Made by a program: the position numbers and the translations under genes. From Polyporus tsugae (Eukaryota; Basidiomycota; Agaricomycetes; Polyporales; Polyporaceae), in assembly GCA_024305745.1 (NCBI GenBank), contig JAHRBS010000012.1, positions 439,001 through 503,000 on the forward strand: 64,000 bases of DNA. Reading direction: 5' to 3'. Below, in pieces: positions 1-10,781 of this stretch (its first letter is position 1; every line of letters begins with the position of its first letter). A model generated the notes under the pieces. The model was not told the DNA's origin, ran no database searches, and was given only the letters and a program-made list of their open reading frames with translations.

Positions 1-1030
1 GAAAGCCCGTAGGTTTGTTACGACAGTCAAAGTTAGTAGTCCGAGGTCCGAGAGACGTGGCAAAAGAAGCGCTGACATTGAGGTTGTCGCGCCTGACACG
101 TGTACCGACGCAATGTGCGTCGTGCTCTTGCTTCAACTTCAACATAGTGTCTACTGTATCCTGCTCCCACTCTGCCTCGATGCCTTTGTGTGGTAACAAC
201 TCGCCCCGGTACTCAGTCGGTGAACAGGAACACCCAGCATCGAGGAGGGTACCGGCGGTTTGAGATGTAGGCGCCCAATAGTAAGACCGCCCATCGCACT
301 TGCTTTTGAATGATGTCGTTCCCTAATTTCACAGCCGCATGTCGCCACAGGCTCCTTCACTGTGACGCTAGTTTCGCATTATTGATGGCTACCGTGGTCG
401 TCGTCGGTTGTATAATATCCACTCAGTCGCCTTTCGGGTTGGAGAGGTGATTCGGCGGGTTTGTACGTGGTCGAACAAGTGCACTTTGGAACTGGAATCT
501 AACATGTGTGCCAGACACTGAAAGCCTGGTATGGCTTGAATGGTGTGCGGCTTCCTATTGTGGTTGCCGCGTTACGAACTTAATCCCACTCGATCCCCAG
601 ACAGAGGTACAATATAAACCTAAACACATCTCAAGCCGTTCTCGCACTGTGACAACTGGAAGCGTCGAGTTCTGATCACTTCACCCGTAGGTGAACAAGA
701 TCAGTGGCCCAAGCATACAAGTGCCGACCTGATTTGCCCTTCCGGACTTGCTGAACACTCTTAGCATCCTCGACGAGCCATACGCTATTCGCCCCAGTCT
801 GTGTAACTTCGCACAGCGCATACTGTCTGTCTATTATTTTATGATGTCGATGTCCGCAAACTCGGAAGCGTACGCATAGATACCCGTGCCACGTGCACTC
901 ACTATTGATTCAGCTTCGCTAACCACTTTATTCTCCAGGACTGTTCCGTTTCCATGCGATTTCCCCCAGACCGTCTTGAATCCGCCGAAGGATGCGATAG
1001 ATTCTGTTCTCCCCCTCCTCGGAAAGACGT
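1..1030. other. Leading intergenic stretch, no gene recognised
   Basis: Only short ORFs without recognisable protein character occur here on either strand, and none joins into a plausible spliced gene. The start of the window may cut a gene, but I see no domain signature. Confidence 0.5.
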
Positions 1031-1799
1031 GTGAACCACTCAGCCACTCGTTATTCTCAAGAAACACGATCTACGATCTACGACTTCGGTGACGGTCGTG
1101 TGGTCAAGGTCGGCTCGAGGGTCACAGCCTATGAAGCCCAGATCATGCACTTCGTCCGTTCATTCACAGACATCCCCATCCCCACCGTCCACATGGTCTT
1201 CCCGCACAACGGGGAGACCCACATTGCCATGGACCTCATTGACGGCATCGCCCTCCGCGAAGCCGTCCGGTACGATGCGGATGGCTCATACACGATCGGC
1301 GACGGGCTTGCCACGGACAGCGAGCTGCTCAGCATCATACTTTGGCTGAAACAAATCGTGGAGGAAGTACGGGAGCTCGGTCGCCGCTTTCCCCCCGAAG
1401 CACCCTCGGTTCGGAGCGCAGTGGCCCGAAGGACCTTTCAGAAACTGCTACACTGACGACGGCGCTCCTGCGGACCCTTCGAGAGCGTCGGCGGATTTCA
1501 CGCATATTTCCTGGACCGAATGCGCCCGCGCTTCCTGAACCAGGAGACGTACGAGGACCTCGAACGGGTCAGGCGCGAGTGCCAGTGCTACGCACGGAGA
1601 CTTTGCACCCCGGAACATCCTCGTCAAAGGCGGCGGCATCGTCAGGGTGGTCGACTGGGAGACGTTCGGGTACCCTGACTTTTGGGTGCAGATGTCGGTG
1701 GGGAACCAAAAGACGGCTCGACGGACTCACGAGGCGATTAATGCTGTGTTAGGCGAGACACTATTCGTCTGCGAAACATATCGCTGTGTCGGCGCTTAG
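1031..1799 (+). pseudogene. Relic of an aminoglycoside-phosphotransferase-like (APH) kinase gene
   Basis: The first frame encodes an N-lobe-like stretch (IYDFGDGRVVKVGSRV, then EAQIMHFV and IAMDLIDG) typical of fungal APH/choline-kinase-like proteins. The C-lobe is present in other frames: FHAYFLDRMRPRFL near 1,500-1,550, then the catalytic-loop type motif HGDFAPRNILV followed by VVDWETFGYPDFW near 1,590-1,690. The pieces are collinear but need at least three frame changes within short distances. I see no convincing GT-AG introns at those points, so I read this as a frameshifted relic. Sequencing error is the alternative. The start at 1,031 is simply the first ATG of the open frame. The substrate is unknown, because these fungal APH-like proteins are rarely characterised. 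Confidence 0.6.
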
Positions 1800-2445
1800 T
1801 CCATTTGTTGCAGACATCACGAACTTGGAAGAACGGCAATAAGTATACGACGGGAATGCCGACCGACTTGACCATCCAGCCATTCTGAAGGAAGCAAGAT
1901 CGTAGCGCGCGAAAATCCTCGTCCTTTCAAGTCACCTCCAAGAATCTACGGCGGATGCGCTCAACGCTAGGCGCATCCATGGGATTGTGGGTATATGCGC
2001 CCTCAACCGGCTCTATCGTGGTCCTTGAAGTATGGTAAGAGAGCGGCTTCGACTGTTCTTCAACGATAGAGCGATGACCGAGCGCTGACACAAAACTTCT
2101 CTGCAAAAGCCGTGCGCGCGCTCCTCAACGCCCAGGTCCTGAGCCGAATCCGAGTCGGAGACTCATGATACCGTAAGAGACTTTCGAATTGCTGCCAGCT
2201 TCGCCGGGCCATCCCCACCTATCGGCTCGATGACGCGTCGTAATGGCACCGTGAGCCGCCTTCACGGGCGGTGATAGGCATGCAAACACCAGTGGACTAG
2301 AAGCACACGCCCACTTGGAACACCGAGTCACCATCGCCCTTCAAAAGCCTGGACGACGCAAGGTTCCTCACTGTCCACATCGCCAACTCGAGTCCATTGC
2401 AACTCCACCATCCTCCTTCCCCCTGCCGCTCAACCTCCGCATGAA
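1800..2445. other. Intergenic, nothing recognised
   Basis: About 650 nt between the APH-like relic and the decayed NmrA-like gene. No ORF with protein character, RNA gene or obvious repeat was seen. Confidence 0.5.
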
Positions 2446-3183
2446 ATGCGCGTTATCCTTACTGGAGCGACCGGAGTGTGTGAGCTGCTAGCACTCTATG
2501 CTCATCTCAGCATTAACCTCCAGTGTCCTTGCTAGCCACTGGCCCTAACACATCCGGTCTTTCGATCTACCGCACGGCGCTCGCAGACCCCTCCGTAACT
2601 CAAATCACCCTCCTCATCCGGCGCGCCATTCCCTCCTGGACTGTGCTTCCTCCAAAAGCCGACGAGAAAACGCAAGTGGTGCTCCACCAGGACTTAAAGG
2701 AGTACCCGCCCGAGCTCGTCAAGGGCCTCGCGAAGCATGATGCGATTATCTGGGCCCTCGGCAAGAGTTCGCTCGCGATGTCCGAGCTGCAGTACACCGA
2801 GCTCACGTACACGTACACGATGAACGCTGCGACGGCGCTCAAAGACGCGGGCGCGGGCAGCCCCGAGCGGCCGCGCCGGTTCATCTTCCTCAGCGGGAGC
2901 TAGGCGGACCCCAAGGGCGAGAGCTGGTAGATGTAGGCGAACGTCAAGGTGCGCGGTCCTCTCCAAGTCCACCATTGCTGGACCTTCGAACTTCAAACGC
3001 TGAACCGGAGGTGCACAGGGCCGCGTGCTAGTGGAACGCAAGCTCCCGGCGCTGCTGGAGGGCTCGAACATGCGTGCCTGCATATACCGCTCCGGCTATG
3101 CGGGAGCTCATGCGTTCAGTGCCACCGCCGGCTGGGATGCCCGCACCTGCAGGTGCGAGTACGACGAGGGCAGAGAGCTCTGA
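2446..3183 (+). pseudogene. Decayed NAD(P)-binding (NmrA-like/SDR) paralogue of the gene at 5,538
   Basis: It begins with the same Rossmann start as the intact gene downstream (MRVILTGATGV, 2,446) and has an intron in the same place. The second exon is readable (SIYRTALADPSVTQITLL ... HDAIIWALGKSS ... YTYTMNAATALKDAGAGS). Around 2,900-2,940, where the intact copy reads SGELANPD and MQMWANVK, this copy has three in-frame TAG codons. Two of them replace a Gln and a Trp codon. The last exon is still recognisable (GRVLVERKLPALLEGSN) but loses homology and ends early near 3,183. Strand, intron position and sequence all indicate a tandem duplicate that has lost function. The aldo/keto reductase lies between the two copies on the other strand. 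Confidence 0.8.
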
Positions 3184-3353
3184 GCGCCGGAAATCTGTCG
3201 TCTATGCCAAATCTGTGGTTTAATGTTTGCACAATCAAATACCGCATCCTGAGGCTGCATCGTTACTCGACCTTGTCGTCCGCTTCTTCATACTGCTAAT
3301 AGTCATACATACAACCTCCGCAATTTAAGGTCATAACCCGCCTACATTCACTC

Positions 3354-4690
3354 TCAGTGCAATGCCGGGGTGTCCGCAAATTGGAGATTCATCCACATTG
3401 GAGGGCAGCGGTCGCCCTTAGCCGCGTCCGCCGCCTGCGCGATCCTCCGCACCTCCTGCACGTCATCTGGGCTCAGCTTGATGTCCATCGCAGCCAGGTT
3501 CTCCCGGATATTCTGCCGACAATCATCATTCAGCATCTCGCAAGTTGAACTATACGGGCGTACCGGTAACTTGGTGGTACCAGGAATAGGGATGATATCG
3601 TCGCCCTGCGCGAGCAGCCACGCCAGTGCGATTTGCCCCGCCGTAGCATTGTACTTCTTGCCGAGCTCAGCGAGCCCGTCCGAGAGCTTCAGGATGTTCG
3701 GGAAGTTGTCGGGCTGGTACCGCGGGACCGTCCTCCTCCAGTCCTTCTCGGGCAGCTCGTCAAAGCTCCGCTATCGCGCATACATGAGCACCCATCAGCA
3801 CACGGCAAAAGTGGGACTCGGAGGGGCATGTACACCTATACGTACATATTTGCCAGCGAGGAACCCACGCCCGAGCGGGGAGTATGCGACGACTGCGACG
3901 CCAAGTGCGCGAGCGGTCTTGAGGAGACCGATCGTGTCGTCCTCGATGTCAAGCGTGAAGGGCGAGTATTCGACCTGGATGGCCGCGATCGGGTGCACTG
4001 CGTGCGCACGGCGGAGGGTGTCCGCCGATATCTCGGAGAGGCCGAGGTGCTTAACTTTCCCTTGCCTGTAAATCGCATCAGTACTGGTAGATGGAGACCA
4101 CAGGAGGGGACCACTTGACTTGACAAGTTCGGCCATGGCACGGACAGTATGCTCAATTGGGATTGTAGGGTCCGCACGGTGGAGGTAGTAGAGGTCGACG
4201 TAGTTCACTCCAAGACGCTTCAAAGACCTCTCGCATGCCTCGTGGACGTAGGCCGGGTCCCCATTCACACCTCTGTCGTTTGGGACGCGACCAAACTTGG
4301 TGGCGAGAAAGATCTCGCTCCGTTTTCCCGTTCTCTTGAACCTAGATGGGTAAATGCGCGCATATATGCGCGTGAGACGATATGTATGCTTTATTACATG
4401 CCAACCCTTGGAAGGCCAGAGGACGTACCATGCACCGAGCAGATCCTCGCTGTCCAAGTAGATGTCTGCGCTATCCCAATTGGTACAGCCTGACTCGTAG
4501 AGCGTGTCCAACAGCTAGAGGGCGTCCATATCGCTTCTTGTCCAACGCTATCATGACTGTCGCTTACCTTAAAACGCTCCTCGTCCGAAAGAACATCACC
4601 GTACATAGCTGCAAGGTTCATCGCACCGTACCCGATGGCGGTGACATCGATGCCACCAATCTTGCGAGTTGGCAATCTAGGGGAAGACAT
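3354..4690 (-). CDS. Aldo/keto reductase (YakC-like)
   Basis: Predicted cytosolic NADPH-dependent carbonyl reductase of the aldo/keto reductase superfamily. The spliced frame reads [18 protein letters not shown] at the N terminus and then the catalytic-Asp/Tyr region [16 protein letters not shown]. It continues with the Lys segment [41 protein letters not shown] and the cofactor-binding [19 protein letters not shown]. The C terminus is [17 protein letters not shown]. Five or so short introns with GT-AG ends restore the family pattern (for example [13 protein letters not shown] across the intron near 3,775-3,835, and [15 protein letters not shown] near 3,515-3,570). I chose the ATG of MSSPRLP at 4,690 because the upstream in-frame Met adds only a short, unconserved extension. 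About 330 residues, normal for the family. The substrate cannot be deduced. Confidence 0.85.
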
Positions 4691-5537
4691 GATATTGAGT
4701 ATGGGGGTGGTATGTGGCAGAGGGGCTATCAAGGCTCGAGTCCGAGCTCATTTTAAACCACTACGGATAGAGTATCCGCTCTCACGCGGGACACCAGTGG
4801 GACCAATGGGAATGAGAAGCGCAGCGCAGTATCCATGACGTCTTCTTGCATTCTCATGCATCATGGCCTGTTTGGGCTTTTGAATCGATGGGTACGGCAG
4901 GAGTCTGCTTTCGTTCCTAACTTAAGTTACGATAGTAATCTACCGATCGGACAAAAAGCAAGCACCCGTGCGGCGCGTCGTTGCCGTCCAAACACGCATC
5001 CTGTTTCCTTTTGTAATGGATACGTAACCGAGCATTAGACGTACGGCATACACCAGCCCCGAAATGTGAGGGCAGAATCCGAAGAAAGCCTGAGTAACAA
5101 ATCTGGACAGTGGTTCAATTGCGCACGAGCGCAGCTGGTTGAATCGCCGATCGGGAATCAAGGTAGGTTCCGCTGGCGCATACGTGCATCGTCGGCGTAC
5201 CTTGGTCTCGTAAGTAGGATAGTGTCGGGTAATTACAGCTGCACCCCGCCAGTGGCGGGATGGCGGATGTAATTACTCTATAGGTGTGGTACCGTCCTGT
5301 ATCCCGCCCGGGAACATCAATTTGAGTGTGCCGGTCGGAATATGTGTTGGTTCGATCTGAATGGGGCCATAGTCGGCGCCCGCGTGAGCTCGCGTATACA
5401 TGCCAAATTGTGCATATATCCTCCTCCTCACACATGGATCTACCAGCCTGGGCGCACGCATGTATATATACCCTCGCCTCCAACAACCCTGACCTTCACG
5501 GTTCCAAGTTCTCACTACCCAGAAATAACCACCCACT
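4691..5537. other. Divergent intergenic region between AKR and NmrA-like gene
   Basis: About 850 nt separating two divergently transcribed redox genes. It must hold both promoters. The 200 nt before 5,538 include TATATATA near 5,462-5,469, a reasonable TATA-like element for the plus-strand gene. No coding sequence was recognised. Confidence 0.5.
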
Positions 5538-6403
5538 ATGCGAGTCATCCTCACTGGTGTAACGGGAGTCGGTACGTCGATCTAATCTCTCCGCGTATGC
5601 GAAGCTTACACCAACAATAACACATTCAGCGGGCCTCGCGATTTACCGCGCCGCCCTCACGGACCCCTCTATTCAACGCATCACGCTCCTTACACGGCGT
5701 GCTGTCCCCTCTTGGGCCGAGCTGCCCGCAAACGCGACTGAGAAGACGGAAGTCATCCTCCACACCGATTTCAAATCCTACCCCGCCGAGCTCGCCAAAC
5801 GACTCGCAGAGCACGATGCGCTCATCTGGGCGCTGGGAAAGAGCGCAATGGGCATGACTGAAGAGGCGTACACGGAGCTCGCGTACGAGTACACCATGTC
5901 CGCTGCCCGTGCGCTGAGGGACGCCGGGGCAGGCAGTGCACATAAGCCGTTCAGGCTCGTGTGGATCAGTGGGGAGCTCGCGAACCCGGACGGGACGTCA
6001 ATGCAGATGTGGGCGAACGTCAAGGTGCGTGTCGGAGGCAGATGATGGTCAAGGGTCATGATTGGGACTCACCACGTACACGGAATAGGGCCGCGTAGAA
6101 CGCGAGTTGCCTCAGTTGTTGGAGGGGACGAATATCAACGTGCAATTCTTCCGGCCGGGCTACTTCTTCCCATCGAGGCAGTACCCACAGGACCGGCTGA
6201 ACCAGCGGGGGGCGGTCGAGCGCATGTTGGACACCATCGCGGCATCGACGGTTTACTCCTTGTTCCCGTCGTTCTACACGCAAGTGGGAGACTTGGGGCG
6301 GTTTTCTGTCGAGCTTGCCAAGGGACGCTGGCCAGGTCAGGTCATGTTTAGGAATGCGGAGATGAGGAAACTGGTCAAGAGTTTTCCATCAGTTGGCGCT
6401 TGA
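5538..6403 (+). CDS. NAD(P)-binding Rossmann-fold protein (NmrA-like/atypical SDR)
   Basis: Three exons (5,538-5,571, 5,630-6,024, 6,089-6,403) give a protein of about 247 residues. It starts with the dinucleotide-binding pattern MRVILTGVTGV, where the Gly-rich loop continues over intron 1 as GVTGV-AG. Later comes DALIWALGKSAMGMTEEAYTEL and then EYTMSAARALRDAG, the YxxxN-like position of atypical SDRs. WISGELANPDG and ERELPQLLEGTNINVQFFRPG follow, ending with RGAVERMLDTI. The layout resembles fungal HTATIP2/NmrA-like proteins that bind NAD(P) and may act as reductases or redox sensors. A decayed tandem copy lies at 2,446 and an aldo/keto reductase lies between them. The substrate is unknown. 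Confidence 0.8.
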
Positions 6404-6583
6404 AATCTGACACGTCGGAGGTTACTGTACTGTATGCACAGCGGGCTTTGCAAACATGATCTCAAATATAATAGCTCTAACCATGCCCGTTAACAATGCA
6501 AGGTTCCCTGATTTTGCTATCTCGCTGATCTGAACAGTATGTAATCTCAAAATGAAAAGGAACACTACCATGGAAAAGGAAAT

Positions 6584-6655
6584 TCCCATTAGCCGACTCG
6601 AACGACTGACCTCGTCATTACTAGTGACGCGCTCTACCAACTGAGCTAAACGGGA
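6584..6655 (-). tRNA. tRNA-Thr (anticodon AGT)
   Basis: On the minus strand a 72-nt cloverleaf folds fully. The acceptor TCCCGTT pairs with AATGGGA (one G-T), and the D-arm is AGCTCAGTTGGTAGAGC. The anticodon stem CGTCA/TGACG encloses loop CTAGTAA with anticodon AGT. The T-arm AGTCG/CGGCT surrounds TTCGAGT. There is no intron. A T-rich run (TTTCC-TTTTCC) follows the 3' end as a weak RNA polymerase III terminator. A-box and B-box matches are the D- and T-arm sequences. Confidence 0.93.
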
Positions 6656-6670
6656 TGCTAAAATTTACCA

Positions 6671-6691
6671 TGTATGTATGTATGTATATAT
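6671..6691. repeat. Short TGTA/TATA microsatellite
   Basis: About five TGTA units followed by TATATA lie just upstream of MED22. The tract is small, and any role in the promoter is unproven. Confidence 0.7.
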
Positions 6692-6756
6692 GAGTATTGA
6701 TCATTGTCCTTAACTGCTGCCTCCCCAGTCCCCTCCTCCATCCTCACTGAACGACC

Positions 6757-7534
6757 ATGTCGGACGTCCCACAGACTGATGTTTCCCGCCCGTCCGCGCT
6801 CCCCACTGCTAAGCTGCTCCAGCGCCCATCCCAGCCGACTATTGACCAGAACTCGAATGAGTACCTCGACGCGATCGAAGAGGAGTGGAACAAGCGTGTA
6901 GACGTCGAGATTGAGACCCTGGTCGACGGCATGGCTGACATCGTCGGCCTCGCTTCGGTGCGTGCATGTCTCTCTCGCGTGGTGGCCGTTTCTGAATGCG
7001 CATGCTGGGGGCCGTTGTGGGATGTGGGACGTGGGGTGCGCAGATCGGCGACAAGGACAAGTTCCGCATCGCGCAGGAGGCGTTCCAGGCACAATGCCGC
7101 GCCGAGTCCATGGTGCGTCCGTTCGTCTGTCAATGATTCATAGCATGTCCTCATCACGCTCTTCCCTGCTTCTGAATGTTGCCTCAACGACCCTGAACCC
7201 GTTCATATCCGTCACATACCCACAATGAACGACTTGCGCCGGACATCTCGCGTCTCACGGCCTGCAACCACCGCGACGCCCACAATCCCACCTAAACCCG
7301 CGTGCACCACCGCAGATCCGCGCGGCGAACTCGCTCATGTCGACGATCCATTCTATGAAGCTTCTCCTACTCCTCTCCGACGAGTCGCAGATCGCGAAGC
7401 GTCGCGACGCCGAGCTGCGGAGCGTCCAGGCGGAGAAGACGGACGCGCAGAAGAAGGTCGCGGCCCTGCTCGACGAGCTGCTTCTCTCGAGCAAGGGCAG
7501 TAGTGCGCGCGACGACAGCATGGATACGAGCTAA
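6757..7534 (+). CDS. MED22: Mediator complex subunit 22 (Med22/Srb6)
   Basis: A head-module subunit of the nuclear Mediator coactivator that links activators to RNA polymerase II. Three exons (6,757-6,957, 7,044-7,112, 7,316-7,534) give 162 residues in good phase. The Med22 pattern is visible: YLDAIEEEWNKRVDVEIETL, IGDKDKFRIAQEAFQAQ, AESMIRAANSLMSTIHSMK and LLLLSDESQIAKRRDAE. A charged coiled-coil then runs to the C terminus (QAEKTDAQKKVAALLDELL). Length and mostly helical character fit the family. Intron 2 is about 200 nt, long compared with the neighbours, but its splice sites are clean. The ATG follows a pyrimidine-rich leader. Confidence 0.85.
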
Positions 7535-7974
7535 ACCACGGAACACCGAGATAGCCGGCTTAGCCTCGAGGCTGTGGGCGAGGAGCCCGAACTTCAAGCT
7601 GCAAGCTTGACATAACCACGAGAGGACCATGCACCGTCGACTCCGCCTTGCATCCGCACCTGTCGAGAGGACACGCATTCAGTGAGCTACCAGATAGTGG
7701 CGGGGACGACGGCGCCTCCTGCGACTTATACTCCCAACCTGGCAGTTCCGACCTTATCTATGGTGATACTCTCGGGGAGTGTCGCGGACCACCTGCAGTC
7801 AAACGGCTGTATATGCGCTCACTATAGCTTATCTTAGGTATATGCTGCAGGTGCGGCATCTTATATGTATCGTAATCTTACGGTGAACATGGAAATCTCC
7901 TCCGAGCGAAATATTCAGTTCGCAAATGAAAACAGCTGTGAAGCTCGAGGAATGAGCTAGACGAATCTCGAAGG
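7535..7974. other. Convergent 3' intergenic region
   Basis: About 440 nt between the ends of MED22 and the GH18 gene. No gene-like sequence was seen. It should contain both poly(A) regions. Confidence 0.5.
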
Positions 7975-9712
7975 CTAACCCGACTGTACCCCATCCAAGA
8001 TCGCGTCCAGAAGCAAATCATTATAATCACCAGCCACCTCCCATACCGCGAATCCGCCCAACTTCATCGCCTTCACGAACTTGCCCTTCGCCTCGAACGA
8101 CTTCACATCGTCGTACGACACCATGATCCCGCTCGTCTTGTTGTACGCGTACGGCGTCTGCGTGCAGTCGTCATACCGGTAAGAGATGCCCTCGCGGGCA
8201 GTCCCGTTCGTGTCCAGGAAGCCATCCGTGGCGTTCACGAGGTTGTGGAAGTACCAGTTGCCCGTCGCGTACGTCTGGTTGCCGCATATATCCGTCGTGT
8301 TCGGCCCCGGGACCACATCCTACGCATCCCCCTGCGGATGTGCATCCTTGTCGAACGCCGGGTGCTCGGCGAGCTTTCCCGAAGCGTCGATGACGTCGGA
8401 GGGTTCGACTGCGTAGCCGTGGCCATACGTCGGGACCCCAAGGAGGATCTTCCCCGCAGGCATGCCGGCCTTGGCCCACGCCTCTACGGCCGTCCTCGCG
8501 GACGCGCTGCTGACTCTGTTGTCGAACGTGCAGCCCACCTGGAGGGGTGCGTTTGGCCCGGCGAGGGGCACCGCCGAAGCGGGGGTCCAGACGTCGTAGT
8601 TCATGATGGTGACGTAGTCGAGGAATTCGGCGAACAAGAGGGAGACGTCGATCAGCGGGACGCCATATTCGCCCGAGTCGAACGGGGCGAGGCCGACGGT
8701 GGCGGAGACGGTTACAGCGCCGCCTTTGGCGCGGAACGTCCGGAGGAAGAGGGAGAAGTTGCCGCTGTCGGACTCGTTCCGCTGGTTGCAGCGCAGGCCG
8801 TCGTCGGTGTTCCCGGGGAACTCCCAGCTGCAAGCACACATTCAGAAACCCTACCACTACTTGTTGACAATGAGAGGTTAGAGGGAGGCGAGGACGTACT
8901 CAAAGTCGAACCCGTCGAGATCGTACTCCTTGCTCAGGGCGTGGATGGACGACACGAGGGCCGAGGCGCCGTCGTCTCCGCTCTGGGGCATCATGGAGGA
9001 AAAGTATTGGGATCCTTCTCTGCCGCCGATCGATAGCACAACCTTCACATGCTGTAACGTCCATCGGTGAGTCGCACCATACCTATCAGAAACAAATATC
9101 TGATCGCTCACGTTGGCATGCGCAGCCTTGACAAGCTGTTTCAACAGGGTTTCGACCTCCGGTCCCTGTGAACCTATGAGACCATCATCGATATCTCTGG
9201 TGAGGGGACTGAATTCGGAGGTCAATCGTTAGCGATCCGCCCACGTTACTCGGGTGTAAAAGCACATACATGGGGCCGAACCTGATGACGCTATACCTGT
9301 CCCAACTGATGTCCGCCACAGGGAGGTATTTGGAAAGCTTTGGAGTATACCAGCCGACCGAGAGGACGCCGTTCACAAGTCCTGTGGTGGTATTCTTGGA
9401 CGGAGCCGGGGGAGGCGGAGATGCAGCTGCTGTGGAGGTGGAGGTGGAGGTAGAGGTAGTAGTCATGGAGGAGGTACCAGCAATACTGGTTGAAGACGTT
9501 GGAGAGGTGGCGATGGTGGCGTCATCGGGAGAAGACGCAGTTGTAGAGGTTCCGCTCCCCTCACGGCTAGATTTCGTGGATGTACTATTCGATGAGGAGG
9601 ACGACGAGCTGGCGATGCGAGAGACTTGAGATGATTGTGTAGAGTCCGGGGCTGGGCTAGCGACCACGAGTAGCAGTAGCGCTATGAGGGAGAGAAGCTT
9701 ATCCAGGGTCAT
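7975..9712 (-). pseudogene. GH18 chitinase gene with an in-frame TAG
   Basis: It encodes a secreted family 18 chitinase. A signal peptide (LLSLIALLLLVVASPAP) is followed by a roughly 80-residue Ser/Thr linker. The barrel then has VKVVLSIGG (strand 3) and the catalytic DxxDxDxE motif, which reads DGFDFDWEF once the intron between GA and CTGGGAG is removed. Next come VTIMNYDVW and ILLGVPTYGHGY, with GGFAVWEVAGDY near the end. At 8,320-8,322 the frame has TAG where the intact paralogue at 47,924 reads Trp (GDSWDAV). Everything downstream stays in the same frame and looks conserved. So this is a recently disabled gene, a sequence error, or a case of readthrough. If it were intact, the product would be an extracellular chitin hydrolase. 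Truncation here would remove the last third of the barrel. Confidence 0.75.
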
Positions 9713-10161
9713 GTCGAGACGACTCGCAGAAACGTATACAGTATGCTAATCTGCAAGTAGAGGTTTTTAGAGAACTGCCAGGTTTCCATGGCTAGGCCGG
9801 CGGCGTTGATTATTGTCTGCGTACGCAGAGAACCAATAGCCAGCGCGAGTCGAGCTTGTGCGGGTATTCCCTCTAGGAATTGAAGGTAACCCCGGCGCAC
9901 CATATGACAAAAGGAAGTAAGATACACGTCACACATGCAATTCAAGTCGACCGCACGCCACACAGTATTTCAAACGGAGCTTAGGATGAGAGTCTGTATT
10001 CCGTCTACAATGTCTGCATTGAATAAGTTACTCCAAATCCTTCCCAACAACGCCAGCATCTTCAAACGACGGTTACAAACACGTCGATAACAATAATTTA
10101 CTGACCCAGGCCACGCCAGGTGAGCGCTGAGTATCTCCATGACCGCAGCCACCCTCAGGCC
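9713..10161. other. Intergenic; outer edge of the inverted duplication
   Basis: Positions about 9,950-10,095 match the reverse complement of about 38,870-39,000 almost base for base (for example AAACGGAGCTTAGGATG and CCAAATCCTTCCCAACAACG). This is 3' flank of the BAS2-like genes, not coding sequence. Nothing is recognised in 9,713-9,950 apart from the GH18 promoter region. Confidence 0.7.
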
Positions 10162-10781
10162 TCACCGGTCACCGCGGAGCTTGCGAGCAGCGTTGTCGTT
10201 GGGTTGAGCGTCGCCAAAGCCACAGCCGCCGTCGCGCTCCTGGGCGACGACAGCCCCAGCACACTTGCCGGACTTGAAGCCGCAACAACCGGAAGCACAG
10301 TCCGCGTCGCTCGCGCAAGGGCCCGTGATGAACTGGCTGCCCGGCACGGTGGAAGGGGCGGGGGTCGTGGGGGCGGACGATCCGGTCGCGCCTAGTACGG
10401 TCGTCACCGTCGTGACGGCGGTGGCGGTCGCAGACGATCCGGTCGACCCTGAGTTGGAGGCTGCTGGAGCCTCGCCACGGAGCTTGCGGGCGGCGTTGTC
10501 GTTGGGCTGCGGGTCACCGAACCCACAGCCGCCGTCGCGCTCCTGGGCGACGATGGGACCGGCGCACTTGCCGGACTTGAAGCCGCAGCAGGCAGAGGCA
10601 CAGTCAACGTCACCAGCGCAGGGGCCGGTGATGAACTGCGACCCGGGCGCGGCACGGGGGACGTACGTCGCAGCAGCGACTGGGAGAACAGACGGGTCGG
10701 TTAGTTCAACATTCTTTTTGACACGGTGAGAAGCAGCTCACAGTTAATGAGAGCGATAGCGGCAATCACGGAGAAACGCAT
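10162..10781 (-). CDS. BAS2-like small secreted Cys-rich protein, two modules
   Basis: Two exons (10,742-10,781 and 10,162-10,679) give about 185 residues. A short hydrophobic start (MRFSVIAAIALIN, then FAAAT) is a signal peptide split by the intron. Two near-identical modules follow, each GSQFITGPCA-DxDCAS-CCGFKSGKCAG-VAQERDGGCGFGD-QPNDNAARKL, with six to seven cysteines. They are joined by a Ser/Thr/Ala-rich linker. The module matches the fungal family named after biotrophy-associated secreted protein 2, found in pathogens and saprotrophs alike; its function there is not settled. The tandem module is an internal duplication. The gene lies in the left arm of the inverted duplication, and the partner gene at 38,467 has one module. 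A TATATAAG box lies at 11,024-11,031. Confidence 0.82.

Noticed and set aside
8245..9036. 263-codon plus-strand ORF
   Set aside because: Antisense to the GH18 gene, with no recognisable domain.
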